A stretch of 64,000 nt of DNA from Notamacropus eugenii (GCF_028372415.1 NC_092878.1:31711903-31775902); one strand, 5' to 3'; numbered from the stretch's first letter, positions 50,001-61,400 are shown. The notes: a model not told the origin generated them from the sequence alone. Numbers and translations: made by a program.

Positions 50001-53000
50001 ATTCTGGGACCCACATCATTACTACTTCTGTACTCTCTGGTTTAGGATTACCACCCCCTGGGACAGGTTTCCTTCTCAGTCTGCCAAGAATCTGTGACCC
50101 AGAATTGGGTAGTGGCTACCAAAAGTGCCAGTTAACACCTGTTCCTGCTTTCTGTATGCAGTGCCCTAATATGGGTCTGGGGTTTCCTCTTGCCTTAGTA
50201 CACAGTGTCTCCCTAAGAGCTGCAGTATTTCATGCCTGGGGTGCTCTGTACCAGACTTCATCCCCAGTATTCGCAGACCTCTCCATCTTTCTCCCTAGAA
50301 TGACTTGGAGTGGACAAATGACTCAGTGTTACTTTTCCTAGATTTACCCATCAAGATTCAGTCTGGTGAGTTTTCTAAATTTGTTTGGAGTAATTTGGTT
50401 TTTTAGGGGATGGAGCTTGTTATACTGCTTCATGCTACTCTGCCCTCTTGGCTTCCTCCCAGAAACATCTTAAAATTCTACATGTCTAAAACTGAATTCA
50501 TTAACTTTCCCCAAAAAAGCTATCCTCTTCTGAACTTTCCTGTTACTGCTGAGGATAACACCAGACCTAGATCTCATCCTCAAGTCCTCACTCTCTTTTA
50601 CTCCCCATATCCAATCTGTTCCTATGTCCTGTTGATTTTACATCAAAACATGTCCTATATCCCTCTCTTCTGACACTGCACCTAATGCTCTAGTACCTGC
50701 CCTTATTACCTCATTCCTTTTCTATTGAAATAGCCTACTGGTTGATCTCCCTGCCTCTAGGCTCTCCCCACTCCAGTCCACCTTCCTTCCATTCGTCTCC
50801 CAAATTAATCTTCTTAAAAGTGCAGATTTCTCCATGTCAACTTCCTACTCAGTAAATGTCAATGGCTCCCTATAACCCCCGGGATCCAGTATAAAACCCT
50901 GTTTGGCATTCAAAGCCCTCCATACCCAGCCCTCTGCTGCCTTTCTACCACGTACTCTGTGATCCAGTGTCACTGGCCTCCTTACTCCTCCTCCCACATG
51001 ATTTTCTGTCTCCAAACTGCAGGCCTTGTCATTGCCCCCTATGCTTGGAATTCTCTTTCTGGTCATTTCCATTTCCTGGCTTCAAGATCCAGCTGAAACA
51101 TTGCCTTCTCCAGGAAGTCTTTCTTGATCCCCTTCACTGGGAGGCCTTCCTTCTCTGGAGAATTTCAGATCTACCACGTGTCCAGCTCGTTTGTACACAG
51201 TTGTTTCCTCCTTGAGAACAGAAACTACCTTGTGCCTCTATCCGTATCTGAAGTGCTCAGCACACTCCAGGCACAATAGACGGTTAACAAATCCCTACCG
51301 GATAACTGACACTGCCTTCTGGTTCCCAGAGATGGAGGCAGTTTCCTTGACATTGTTTTAATATTTCTTGTCTCATGAAATCGTTCTCTTTTCTTTAGCC
51401 CGTTCTGATTTTCATGGAGTCTTTTGCATGGGTACGGTTGTTCTTCTTGTTCAAACTATTCGTTCTCTAATTCTGTGTTCCATCCAGTTCTTTTCCTCTA
51501 CTGCTTTTATGTATAAAGAAAATTGTTTAAGCTTTCAACTTGGCTAACGTGCAACTTTGTTTTGCATTACTAGACATACTTGTAATAGGTTTTGGAGTTT
51601 TTTGCTTTCTTACTGGGTTTCGTAAGGAGTGAAGGGAATGTGTGAATTTGGAACCCCCGCAAAAAACAAGAAAAAGTCTTTGTGCATTGAAAAAGTAAGC
51701 TCTTGCATCTTCCTTTCTAGGAACTTGTACTCAAGCTGTATTTTTCTTCAAGACTTTGCTTATAGATGTTTTGGAGTCATTTTTTTCTTCTGCGTCTGCT
51801 TGACTCACCAATAATTTGTTGTGGTGGGATTCTTCTTTCTGTTTGCTCATTTTTCCAGCTTACTTCTCGATTTCAGTCTTTATGTGAAGTCCAGACTGGG
51901 CTATATTTGTGTCCTCTTGGGTCTTGATGCTGCGTTTTGGGGGGTATTATTGTTATTCCAAGGTCTCAGGGGAAGTTCAGGCTGGACCTGCAAGCTTCCA
52001 GTGCTCCCAGAGAGGTTTGATCCAAGGTGAAATGAGTGCCTTCCTCACGATCACAGCTCTGCAGGTTCCTGGCCTGGTTTGGGGTCTGAGCAACACAACT
52101 GGAGGCTTGCTGCTTACTGGAGTTCCAGTGGACTGCTGCTGGAATCAGCCACTATCACAGGAAAGCTCTGCAATTTAGGATGACAGAACAAAGGGTGCCC
52201 TTTGGTCTAGAATTCTTGCCTTGGTTATTATCCTACCAGCTTCAGACTAGGCTTGATGCTGAAACTGAGACCCCTTCCCACCCTCAGCTGCCAGCCCCAC
52301 TCCCCAGATCAGGGCCACATAGCTTGTTTCTCAAGTTGTTGCTTGCTCAGTGCATAGCCTGGAGCCTGTGACTGCTCCTTGGCCTGTAACACCATCCCTA
52401 CTAGGTACAAGACCCTTCCTCGCCCACCCTGTATCTGTGACCCAGCACTGGGTAGAGCAGTCAGTTGGCATTTGTTACTGTTCCCTGCACTTGCCCTGGT
52501 GTACAGCCACAATCAGTCCCCTGGACTTCAAGGCACTTCCTATGAAACTCTTCATCTTCTCCAGCTATAGGTAAAAGAAGAATGAGGTTTTGGGGTGAAT
52601 TCGCTTGAATCCCTGTTATTCCTTCCTGCAGGGTTTTAGCCGTCAGTCTTCACTCCTCTTTAAGATCCTTTCCAGCGTCCGGAATCATCAAATAAACTCA
52701 GATTTGGCTCAACTACTGCTACGACTGGATTACAACAAGTATTACACCCAGGCTGGTGGGACTCTGGGCAGGTAGGCACAGGTTAGGTATTCAGCTGACT
52801 AGGTTCCTGGAATCATACACTGCACCGGAGGGATCTTCTACTCCAACCCCCTTATTTTACAACGAGGAAATTGACACCTAATGTCTCAGACTGCCCAAAG
52901 TCACATAAATAGCAGTACCAGGTACTGAATTCAGCTTCTCTGACTTTATATCCAGTGGGCTGCCCTCTGCCTGTGTCATGCTGCCTCATGTAAAAAGATC

Positions 53001-53333
53001 AAGCTTTTTTATACTGAACAGTCTCTTCAGTACGATTTTTTCTCCCTTCTTATAGTGTGGGTTTGTGAGCAAGAGGGCATAGTAGGAATCATTTGCTCAG
53101 TTTTACCATTTATCTTTCTTCAAACTTTTTCCTAAAGAGAAAAAAAAAGACTTCTTTGGTCTTAGTAATTTTTTCTAAGCCTCCTCCCAGCTGATCTTTT
53201 GATGGTAACAGAAGACAGGCTAGGAGCTATCTACGATTCCTTGATTTTGAATGTGAAACTGTCTCACATCTATAGTTTTTTTGCAGGAAAAGTATGTGAT
53301 GGTGTCTTTTTCTTTTGCAGTTTTGGGGTATGA
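25746..53333 (+). CDS. TUBGCP4: TUBGCP4, gamma-tubulin complex component 4 (18 coding exons)
   Basis: This is a Spc97/Spc98 (GCP) family subunit of the gamma-tubulin ring complex, which nucleates microtubules at centrosomes. The protein starts [14 protein letters not shown] and ends GGTLGSFGV, about 666 residues, and is nearly identical to the human protein as I recall it. Coding exons: 25746-25823, 31225-31352, 33173-33295, 33725-33778, 34232-34288, 36327-36406, 37857-38058, 38904-39069, 39391-39515, 40128-40178, 41390-41495, 41842-41949, 42490-42628, 43963-44140, 44937-45071, 46283-46399, 52632-52771, 53321-53333. All have AG acceptors and GT donors, and all phases agree except at exon 2. 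That exon is 128 nt where 129 are needed, so the frame slips after GTDYI; the next residues should read like FTEFIE and instead shift by one base. Every other exon is clean, which suggests a sequence error or a very recent change rather than an old pseudogene. The start lies in a CpG island shared with ZSCAN29; the 3' end faces TP53BP1. Confidence 0.96.
26180..26290 (+). mobile_element. CORE-SINE 3' half
   Basis: 'ctgcctcagtttcctcatct', 'gctagagaaggaaagggcaa' and 'cctaggaaccccaagacgg' lie in TUBGCP4 intron 1 at the edge of the CpG island. Confidence 0.8.
26900..27595 (+). mobile_element. L2-clade LINE 3' region in TUBGCP4 intron 1
   Basis: A pyrimidine-rich L2 body ends with 'cttgcttgcaaatatgtcgt', 'tagatccttgaggaaaagga' and 'aacttaataaatacttgctg'. 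Confidence 0.7.
28690..30290 (+). mobile_element. L2-clade LINE, long 3' fragment with RT-domain relics
   Basis: 'accagtgatctctgtattat' and 'ccctgggtgggagcaccaca' belong to the RT region. 'ttgtagtaacctctgatttg' and 'aatggctccctgttgcctct' follow, and the 3' tail contains 'gatgtaaactccttaagagc'. The fragment is about 1.6 kb with no intact frame. Confidence 0.85.
31480..31880 (-). mobile_element. L3/CR1 3' end split by a hAT MITE
   Basis: The left part ends 'taacccattccctgcttgga' and the right part begins 'gttaggaagttttttcctga' then 'ttgcctctctgtgatttcaa'. These adjoin in intact L3 elements. Confidence 0.75.
31619..31809. mobile_element. hAT-type non-autonomous DNA transposon (MITE), copy 1
   Basis: It starts CAGGGGCGGGGAACC and ends GGTTCCCCACCCCTG. 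Long terminal inverted repeats contain CCACATGTGGCC on both arms. Flanking 8-mers GTCTAAGT and GTAGATGT match at 5 of 8 positions. It has no coding capacity. Confidence 0.85.
32385..32635 (-). mobile_element. MIR SINE
   Basis: 'cccattttacagagaagtaa', 'caggctcagagaagtgaggt' and 'accagtgctccacactgcac'. Confidence 0.85.
32640..32765 (+). mobile_element. MIR SINE remnant
   Basis: 'gaccttggacagatcactta', 'acctctctgaacctcttcct' and 'gaactccaaggacctttggt'. Confidence 0.75.
32870..33125 (-). mobile_element. MIR SINE, nearly full length
   Basis: 'tttggtcctcacagcagctc', 'aggtgctgttagtatcctca' and 'aaactgaggcagacagagga'. Confidence 0.9.
35019..35068. repeat. (CA)n microsatellite
   Basis: A pure CA run of about 40 bp follows imperfect CATACA units, in TUBGCP4 intron 5. 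Confidence 0.95.
35925..36240 (-). mobile_element. L2-clade LINE fragment
   Basis: The antisense L2 signature 'gctgagacttgaaggatcca', 'tttccaggcatgagtgatag' and 'aaaatgcctgaagtccagtg' is present. A GTGTG tract interrupts it. Confidence 0.8.
36735..37215 (-). mobile_element. L2-clade LINE 3' end
   Basis: 'catttattaaatgtttac'-like tail, 'atacaaagaaaggtaaaaat', 'gggaccaggaaaggcctcca', 'gagctgagtcctgaagtaag' and 'agaccggaaaggtaagaagg'. This is the reverse complement of the L2 3' end. Confidence 0.85.
38570..38740 (-). mobile_element. MIR SINE remnant
   Basis: 'ctcattttacagaggaagga', 'actaaggctcagagcagttg' and 'gtaactagttaatggcaatg'. Confidence 0.8.
40680..40805 (-). mobile_element. MIR-type SINE remnant
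   Basis: 'tgatttgcccagggtcatac', 'ggacccaggtcttcttgact' and 'tatccactgtaccacgctgc'. Confidence 0.8.
40885..41315 (+). mobile_element. L2-clade LINE 3' end
   Basis: 'catgtctggaatgcattcct', 'caaggcttaacttgggttcc', 'gggaagccttcgcttatctc' and 'ataggagctttgtgaatgct'. Confidence 0.85.
42065..42225 (-). mobile_element. MIR SINE remnant
   Basis: 'ttctagttcagcctcttcat', 'ttaaagattaagaaacaggg' and 'cagccaggattggaatccag'. Confidence 0.75.
42835..43010 (+). mobile_element. MIR SINE
   Basis: 'gtatggtttagtagaaatag', 'tgaatcctggctgtgccatt' and 'ctcatctgttgaatgagggg'. Confidence 0.85.
43310..43510 (-). mobile_element. L3/CR1 3' end remnant
   Basis: 'ctagaattggaagggaccat' and 'taggaaactcattccttttc' follow the antisense L3 order. 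Confidence 0.6.
45395..45581. mobile_element. hAT-type MITE, copy 2, with 8-bp target-site duplication
   Basis: It has the same terminal inverted repeats as the element at 31619 (ggggtggggaacct ... ggttccccacccctg). It is flanked by TATTAGGA (45387-45394) and CATTAGGA (45582-45589), 7 of 8 matching, as expected for hAT insertion. Confidence 0.9.
45640..45900 (-). mobile_element. L2-type fragment (weak)
   Basis: 'caaacctctcaaggagatta', 'cagtgtaattgggaagacag' and 'gcagtcagggtttcatggaa' resemble antisense L2. Confidence 0.55.
46580..48480 (+). mobile_element. LINE-1 ORF2 remnant (RT to C-terminal region)
   Basis: Decayed frames show L1 reverse-transcriptase blocks: [20 protein letters not shown] (46750), [12 protein letters not shown] (46865) and [20 protein letters not shown] (about 47150, the FADD block with D to Y in its second position). 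Toward the end, 'acaggcagttttcagaggaa' and 'actaataattagagaaatac' are the L1 ORF2 end. It is heavily mutated and inactive, and lies in the last long intron of TUBGCP4. Confidence 0.88.
48490..50455 (-). mobile_element. LINE-1 5' part (5' UTR and ORF1 remnant)
   Basis: The 5' end sits at 'ctgccctcttggcttcctcc' (about 50440-50460), the antisense of an L1-like 'ccaagagggcagagtagca' start. The 5' UTR runs to about 49600 and ORF1 coiled-coil and C-terminal relics run to about 48730. It abuts the plus-strand ORF2 fragment, so the two cannot be one simple insertion. Confidence 0.7.
50456..51310 (+). mobile_element. L2-clade LINE 3' region
   Basis: 'ccaatctgttcctatgtcct', 'tagcctactggttgatctcc', 'caatggctccctataacccc', 'caaagccctccatacccagc', 'ctccaggaagtctttcttga' and 'tgctcagcacactccaggca' follow L2 order. 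Confidence 0.92.
51315..52570 (-). mobile_element. Second LINE-1 5' part
   Basis: The 5' UTR resembles that of the 48490-50455 element (for example 'aaggtgaaatgagtgccttc' and the tract before 'cagctatagg'), with an ORF1-like stretch at 51340-51640. It stops just before TUBGCP4 exon 17. Confidence 0.6.
52795..52990 (-). mobile_element. MIR-type remnant
   Basis: 'tattttacaacgaggaaatt' followed by 'actgcccaaagtcacataaa' and 'ccagtgggctgccctctgcc', in TUBGCP4 intron 17. Confidence 0.7.
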
Positions 53334-55311
53334 ACCCTGTGGTTGAGATTCAGGAGCTAAGTTGGCAAGATTGCAGTTTCCATCCGTCCAGAGGTGATTC
53401 CGTCTGTTGCTGAAGGTTCATGGAAACATTCTCTTCTACTTTTATAACTGAGAAATGCAGTTTAATCCGCTCTCTTGTCATGAAGCCGTTAACTTGTACT
53501 AAGGATATCATTTGTCACCATTAAAAAAAAAGTTAGCTTCATTATACATCAAAACAGAAGCGAATTTTTTTCTGGCCTTGTAGAAGAGTTTATTAATCCT
53601 CCTTCTATGAGTTTGGTGGTAAAGCATGACTTAGTTAATAGTCAAGTGACCGTGACTGAACGTGTACTTCTATTAGAAATACATTCTGAACAATCATTAT
53701 AATATGACCGGAAAGTCAGATCTGCTTATGGCACACATTTGGAAAGAGGATCGTTTTTGCACATTAGATTTCTAGATGTCATTAGCAAGAAGGGCAACAG
53801 GTAAACTTTCTATTGACTTGATAGCTGTTCTTCCTTATTCACAGTTTTTCCACTGTCTTTGAAGAAGCTAAAAGATCTTAATCCATGAATCAAAAAATCA
53901 AACAACTTCCAACTATCTCAGCTTCAACTTAATGATTAAGTGGCTGTGTCTGTCAGAGAATTAAGATGTACAGAAGCTGGGGGCGGGGGGGAGGGAAATA
54001 GAATAAAGACCCCATGTGAAATTTCAGCTATAAAAGGGCATTAGTAGTTTAAGTCACAAATTCCACACCCAACTATATTAGTGCTACGAAAGCAGAAGCA
54101 ATTAGCAGTTGTTTTTTTGTTTTTTTCTGGGGGGTGATGGGTGGTATTTCAGAGGTATGGGAGACTCCCCTCCCTCCATCAATGCAGCTCTGCAGCCAGT
54201 CTGCAACTCAGGCCTTAGAGGTACCCAGAGCGCCAAGGAGTTAAGTGGAAATAGTCTGTGTGGCAGAGACAGGGCTTGAACCTAGGTCATCAGGAGTGTC
54301 GTAACACCATCAAAATAAATATTTATTAAACCCTCACCACGGTACTGGCTTCTCTGTGTAGCAGATTAAAACTAGTCTAATATCCCCTCACTCTTCAAGG
54401 CAGTCAGTCACTGAGCAGGGATTTTCCCATTGATGTCTCTTAGAAAGCAGGAGGAAAGGGGAGATATTCAGGTATCTCCTAAAAAAGATGGATGGAGGTG
54501 GTCTCTCCTTCTACCACAGACCTCAAAGGGACTACCTTAACTGGTTTTGGTAGTAAGGGCCATGGTTACAGTAATTAAATGTATGCCTTTTTGGAGTTTT
54601 GAAAATTTCTAAGTGTTCAGGCAGCTACTTCATTTTATAGGACTTCAGAGCTTTTGACCCGGTCCCAGCCCAATCCTAGACTCTCCGCTAGCTAGCTCCA
54701 CAGGACAGCTTACCATACTTCAAAGGAAAGCCCTTCAGAGTTCAGTGGGGTCTTAGCATCCCTAAGTTTAGTAATTTCATATTTGAGAAAGTATATGTAA
54801 CTTACCAGTCCTATACTCACTGGAAAGAAATATTTTAAGGCAAAGAATATTCTCCACTTATCTTTGGAATGTCTTGGTACAAAATTAACTAGAAAAAACA
54901 AAAATGGTCACCACTAAGCCTACTAAATACCAAATAGCAAATCTGAAAGCCCCTCATCCCCCTTATCTGCAAGGCCAGATGCTCCTCTTCCAAAAGGTGA
55001 TGAGGACTCTCTTCTGCTTAAAAGTCGTACAGTTGGGAGTTCTTGATCATTTTCCTGACATGGACCCCCTCTGGCAGTCTGGTGAAATCTGTAGATCCAC
55101 TCCTAAGAACTGTTTTCACATTCATGAAATACATAGGATTACAAAGGAAACCAATTATATTGAAATACATTTCTCAAAATACTAAAAACAAGTGGTTCAA
55201 GCACCTCTGCCATACAGGTAATGTTCTTTTCTCCTATTCCTTCCTTCCAAAAGAAACTCAGAAAAAAACAAAGGATAAAGAATCAGTTACTACAACCAAA
55301 GAGATTCAACA
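53334..55311. other. TUBGCP4 3' UTR and tail-to-tail intergenic gap
   Basis: The first several hundred bases are probably 3' UTR. The rest holds a G-rich patch at 53981-53993, a T/G tract near 54110-54150 and no gene I can support. The small open frames at 54904-55185 and 55043-55435 are not convincing. Confidence 0.6.
54002..54007 (+). terminator. Candidate poly(A) signal AATAAA for TUBGCP4
   Basis: A canonical AATAAA lies 669 bp after the TUBGCP4 stop. A T/G-rich tract follows at about 54110-54150. An ATTAAA variant at 53520-53525 and another AATAAA near 54315 are alternatives. Only transcript 3' ends could choose between them. Confidence 0.5.
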
Positions 55312-55317
55312 TTTATT
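55312..55317 (-). terminator. Candidate poly(A) signal AATAAA for TP53BP1
   Basis: TTTATT on the plus strand gives AATAAA on the minus strand 140 bp after the TP53BP1 stop codon. This would make a very short 3' UTR; more distal sites are possible because the space to the TUBGCP4 end is about 1.3 kb. Confidence 0.5.
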
Positions 55318-55456
55318 TTATCATAAAAGTTCAGCAAAGAAAACTATATACAATGATCCATGCATGAAGTCCGGTTACACACAAGACATATTTAAAACCT
55401 GGTTAAAACACAGTCTTCACAATAGCAGGGAATGAAATTGATGGGGCCGAGCATCT

Positions 55457-58400
55457 TCAGTCAGCGACATAATCATGTTTATATTTCGGATGCTGCTTGA
55501 ATCCAACTCTCTCCCCAGCAATGAGGCACTGGATCACCCACTCTTGTGACACCACGGGCAGCTGTAACGCTTCTGCACACTTCAGCACTGAGGAAGGGCA
55601 CGAGGGGTCTGTCACCACAACGTCAAATACCCCCAAAGCAACATCTGAAAGAACGAGCAGAAAACAAATGGAAAGAAATACATCACAGCCCTCTGTTATG
55701 AGGAAGGACGTGCCCTCTAGCCAGCCCATTCCACTTTGCCCAAACTAGAGACCTGTTCCGTCCATCAAATATCTATTTGAATTAGGACGTTTCAGTAGAA
55801 GGATACCATAGTGAGCGTCCCTGAACCCACAGAATGGTTGTGTCTGGGAAAAGGTTTGGCAAATACATCACTGGAACCAAGCGGAAACTAAGAACAGCCC
55901 TGTGCTGGTGTCATGGTGGCTCACCTCACCTCTTCAAGTTGCTTGTCTTCTCTCAGTAGAACACGAGCAAGATCTACCTGTCAGGACAGGAACTTTGACC
56001 ACAAGGCCCAGTCATTATAAAAGCTAGCCTGCCGTTGGCAAGAGGAACAATGCACTTCTTGGGGAAGCAGGGGCTTCCTAACATCCTTTCAATAGATACC
56101 TTTGTTCTGGGCAACTGAGTGGTGCTGCTTCACTGAGGCTGCTCCCCCAGTCATGAGGATCTCAGACCAGAGTTCCAGGAAATTTTGCTGCTGGTCGGAT
56201 ACTAAAAGGACCTTCAGATTATGGAAAGGATTCTCACGGGGGTGCCTACAAAAAAGGGAACAGAATCAAAGATGGAAAAGAGCAAACGCAGGTCTTAATC
56301 TTCTTTGGGGGAAAACAAGAGAATCAATAACCCTACATAGAGAGTTCTCGTATATTTGGATGTTTTGAAAAGCAGGCTTCCTGAAGGAGCACGCTCTTGC
56401 ACATTCACAATTTCTGCAAATAAAGCCTTCAAAACTCTTCTTTTTAGGCCTTAGTGTGGAGATCCTGGTAGGCTTACCCCCTCCACTGCTCTGATTATCT
56501 CAAGTCTAACTGGTCCTCTGGTTCAGGGTCACTCCCGAACCTATCCTCCCAGAGGTCAGAAACATTTTTAAATGCTCTAAATTATGCAAATCCTTGTACA
56601 CATTTCAAAAACCTTAACTTCAGGACTAATTCTCTTGGATCCCATTGGTGAACCAGTTTAGCTCTACACAATCCTTTCTTGAGTCCCTAGGCCCCTTATC
56701 CTATCACTGATTGTAAGCTGCCAAGCCTCAGCCTTGGATCGTTCCTGGCACAAGTGCTGCTGAACAAAGGCAGATGAGACCCTTGCCTCCTTGTATTTTA
56801 TGGGAAAAAACTGAGGTCATTCACCGTAAGGTACGTCTTCTCCTTCCTCACACTCAGATACCTTCTGTTACTGTATGTCCTTCACTCCTATCCCACACGA
56901 AGAAGTGGGGCTTAACAAGGCTGATCTCTACACTTGTTCAAGAGATCCCATTCCATCCCATTCCCTCCAAAAGACTGCCCCATTTGTCATTCCTATTTTG
57001 TAACATTTCTTTTTGCGAATTTTTTATTTTAAATTTAAATACAAAGTGAGAAAAGAAAAGAAAACCTGCCCTGTATACAGTAGACCGTAAGAGGATTCAA
57101 TATAAAAATACATTTCCATTTCAAGAAAATCTATAAGATAAACACTACATGTTGTTTTCAAAGTTGCCCAGCTTTGCTTCTTTGTTGGTTTTGTCCTTTT
57201 TACTTTATTTTGCCCCTCCCTTTCCTCCCACCCTAGAGGAGGCTACAATGAAGTATGGATCTGGGGACATATACATAGATATCTACAAATATATCCATAT
57301 ACACTTAAGCAAAAATATCTAAGACATACTATGCTTACTTCCTCCCATCATCTGTTCTCTGAAGGTAGATAGCATCTTCCTTCATAGATGAAAGTCTCCA
57401 TGTTTTTCTACAACAACCAGCTCATCATTTCCTACACCACGGAAAAATTCCAACCCAATCACATCCTATTTGAGAGACTGTCTAGGAAACTATTTTCCCA
57501 CTTTTCTGCATTCCTTCTATTCTTCACTGCATATGTTTTATCTGTGTAAGAAAGTTTTCATTAAAAATAATTGAAATCATCCTTGTTTACAACAATGCTC
57601 TCACATTATAATACAGTCTAAGTCTTGATGCTGCTGAATCTTCCTTGACATATTTTTTCCTGGTTTCTTTGAAGTTTCTGACCTTTTGTTCTTAGAAATG
57701 ACCTTTGTTGTTGTTTCTAACTCGGTAAAATAATTTTTTAGTAATTTAATTGGGAAGACGCTGAATAGATTAGTTAGGTAAAACTGTCATTTAAAAATTT
57801 ACATTGGCTTTGCCTACCCATGATCAATAAATAAACATTACTTCAATTATTTAGATCTGAGTCAAGTGTTTCAGGGTCATGTTCATACACTTCCTGTGTC
57901 TGTTCTGGCAGGAATGTGTCCAGGTGTTTTAAATGGTCCAAGACAATGTTGAATAACATCATCGACACAGTGTCGCTTTTCTATCTTTTACTTTTGATTA
58001 AACCTATTTAACTTTAAGCTGTGTCTTCGATCATGATTACCATCCCTGCTCTTTTTTACATACGAACGTCTACCCCTGTCCTTTATTTTATCTGTGTTCA
58101 TCTCTCATTTTTGTTTCCTGAAAGCAACAAACTCTTTAATTAAAATTTTTAATCTGCTATCCGTTTCCATTCTGTGGGTAAATTTGCCCCATTCACAGTC
58201 TAAGCTACAATGATCTGTTGTGCATTTTCCTCCCTATTCCCACCCTATTTATTCTATCCCCCCGCCCAGTCCTCCGCTTTACTTCTCCCTGCTACCTTGC
58301 CCTCTTATTCCTTAACCTACCCACCCCTCTGAAGTCCTTCCTTTATCCTCTCCCCTTATCCTCTCCCCTCCTGAATTTAGAAGACTTTTATACATACCTA

Positions 58401-61400
58401 CCTACATGTGTTTCCCTCTCTAATCCACTTCTGAGGAGAGTAAGGTTGCAGCACGCCTCCCCACTAGCTTCTTCTGTACAAGTTTTTCCTTTCATGCCCC
58501 ATCTGTATTAGATAACCGAGCCCTCGTTTGCTTGGATGTTATGTATTATATTTCCCCTTTTCAGTTCCTTTATTGTCCATTTTCTTCCCCATGCAGGACT
58601 GTACTTCACTTTGTTGGATAAATTACCCTTGCTTATTACCCCAGCTCTTTCCCGCTACAGGACACAGCAGCTGTCTGATCTTGCGTCATCCTTATTGTAG
58701 GTCCACGATATCTGGGTTGTTTTTTTCTTGTTGCTTCCACGGTTTCCTCCTTAACCTGGGAGCTCCGAAGCTTGGCCATGATGCTCCTCTAAGTTTACGT
58801 CCTGAGCTCTCTTTCAGGGGATGATCAGTGCAATTCTTCTATTTCAACTTTACCTTCTTGTTCTAGAACTTCAGGACAATTTTTCCTTGATAATTTCTTA
58901 GAGTACAGTATAAAGATTCCTTTCTTCAGTGTAGTTTTCAGGGTCTGACTATTCTTATATTTCTCTCCTTGATCTGTTCTCCAGATCAGTTGTTTTTCTG
59001 ATGAGATATTTCACTTTCTCTTCTATTTTTTCATTCTTTTGATCTTGTCTGATGATTTCGTGGTGTTCTAGAACATCATTAGCTTCCCCTTGCCCAATTC
59101 CAATTTTCAAGGAATTATTTTCTTCCTTAAGTTTTTGATTCTCCACTTCCAGTTGGTTGGTTTTCTTTTCCTAATTTTCTTGATTTTTTTTTTCTTTTTT
59201 CTAATTTTTCCTTGATCTCTCTTGATTTTTAAAGTCCTTTTTAAGTTCTTCCAAGAACTCTTTTTGGGGCCATTTGACGTTTCTCATGAAAATAGGAGTG
59301 GCTTTTTTAGCTCCATTATCTTCTTCTCAATAGTAACCCAGATCTTCTCTATCCCCATTGTAATCATCTGTGGTTGGGTTCTTTCTCCTTTCTTTACTTA
59401 TTTCATTCATTTATTGATTGTTTTATTTTATTGTTAGCAGCTGTCAGTGCAATTACGTTCTAGTCCCAAGGTACAGGGAATGCTGCCCCAAGCCTCGGAT
59501 CTTTCCTACTGTTACATGGGACCCAACCTAGAGCTCTTCTCTCCACTCCTAAGCCACACATGATTTTGCTCCCTCTGGTTCCTCGGGTGGCTGCAAACTA
59601 CAGCTGTCATTTCTGCCCTGGAACTGAAGCCAGGTATTCTGCTGTCCTGCAAGTGCCCACAGCCAACAGGGTCCCTGCTCCTTGCAACTGCAGTCACTAG
59701 GTGTGTGCTAGCTCCTCCTCCCTGCAGCCAGTCTGGGACACATCTGGTCAGCACAGCTGTGCTTGGTGTCCCTTGGCAGTGGAAAGTCCTTCAATCTTCT
59801 ATTCAGCTTTCAGACACCCCCACCTCCCACCTCATCTCCCCAACACTGTTCTGGAGATGAAAGTTTCTGAAGCTGGGGCTGCCTATCAACCTAGCTGCCC
59901 CAGGGCTTGTTTGTTCACTCTGTGGGATTGGCTTGGAGGTGTCTGCACTTCATTCAGATAGAAACTCAGGCCCCTGGAGTTTGGGTCTTTCCTGGAATCT
60001 TCTCAAACTGTGTTAGGCAACAACTGCTTTACCCCTTTATTTCTGCTGCTCTTAAGCAAGGTCTTTCTTTTGTGGAGAAAATGTGGAGAGCTGAAAGTTT
60101 TCTAACCTACATGACTATCTTCCCAGAATCCTCTCTTTATAACTTATTTTTCATATTTCATTGCCTCCTCGTTTCCTTTCTACTGCCTAGAGAAACATAG
60201 ACAACGTATCTCCTCCATCCTGAAAAAAACAGCACTTGATCCTTCCATGCCTTAAATCATCCTGTATCTCTTCTGCCCTGTAAGACTAAACCTGAAAAAG
60301 CCATCTGTAACAAGCGCCTTTCTCTCCTCTCACTCTCTTCTTAACGCCTTGCAACCTGGCTTCCAGCTTCATCAATCTACTGAAATTGCTCTCTCCAAAG
60401 TCACCAACGATCTCTTAATTGCCAAAACCAACGGGCTTTCTCAGTCCTCATTCCCTTCGACCAAACCAGAGCCTTTGATACTTTCTTCTCTCCAGGTCTT
60501 TTAGACGTTACTGTCTCCTGGTTCTCCTACTTATTAGACAGCTCGGTTTCAGTGTTCATGCCCTCTAATTACAGGTGTCACACAGGGTTGTGTCCTGAGC
60601 CCTGTTCCTTTCTCCCTCTATCCTACTTCACTTGGTAATCTCATAGTTCCCATGAATTTAATTCTCTTCTCTGTGTTGATTTTCAAATTTACCTGTCCCA
60701 ACTTCTCCTGATGTTCAATCTCTCATTTCCAACTTCTTTTCAGACATCTCAAACTAAACACATCTAAAAATCACTCATCTCTCCCCCTAAACATTCTCCC
60801 CCACCCCATTTCCCTATTCCTGTCAAATGTAACACCATCCTCTTAGTCCCTCGGGCTCATAATGTAGGAGTTGTTCTGGACTCTTTACTATCTCTCATTC
60901 CCATATCCAATCTGTGGCCCAGGCCTGTTGATTTTACCTTTGCAACATCTCTCAAATATGTCCCCTTCTCTCCTCAGACAGGCCACACCCTGGTACAGGC
61001 CCACCTGCTTCCGATCTCTTCCTGCTCCTGTCCACCCTCCAGCCACCAAAATCATTTTCTTGAAGTGCAGGTCTGACCATGTCAGCCCTCCACTACTCAA
61101 TACACTCCAATGGCTCCCTATTGCCTCCAGGATCAAATATAAAATATAAATATAAAATTCTGCTTGTTTTTAAAATCTCATTTTCTACAGAAAGACTTTC
61201 CCAACCCCTCTTAATTCTAGTGCCTTCCTTCTTTTAATTATTTCCTGTTTATTCTGTATTCAACTTACTTGTACATAACTATCTGCATCTCTCCCATTAG
61301 ACTGTAAGGTCCTAGAGGGCTGGGATTGTCTTTTTTATCCCTAGTACTTAGCACAACACCCAGCACGTAATATGCACTTAATAAATGCTTACTGAGTGAG

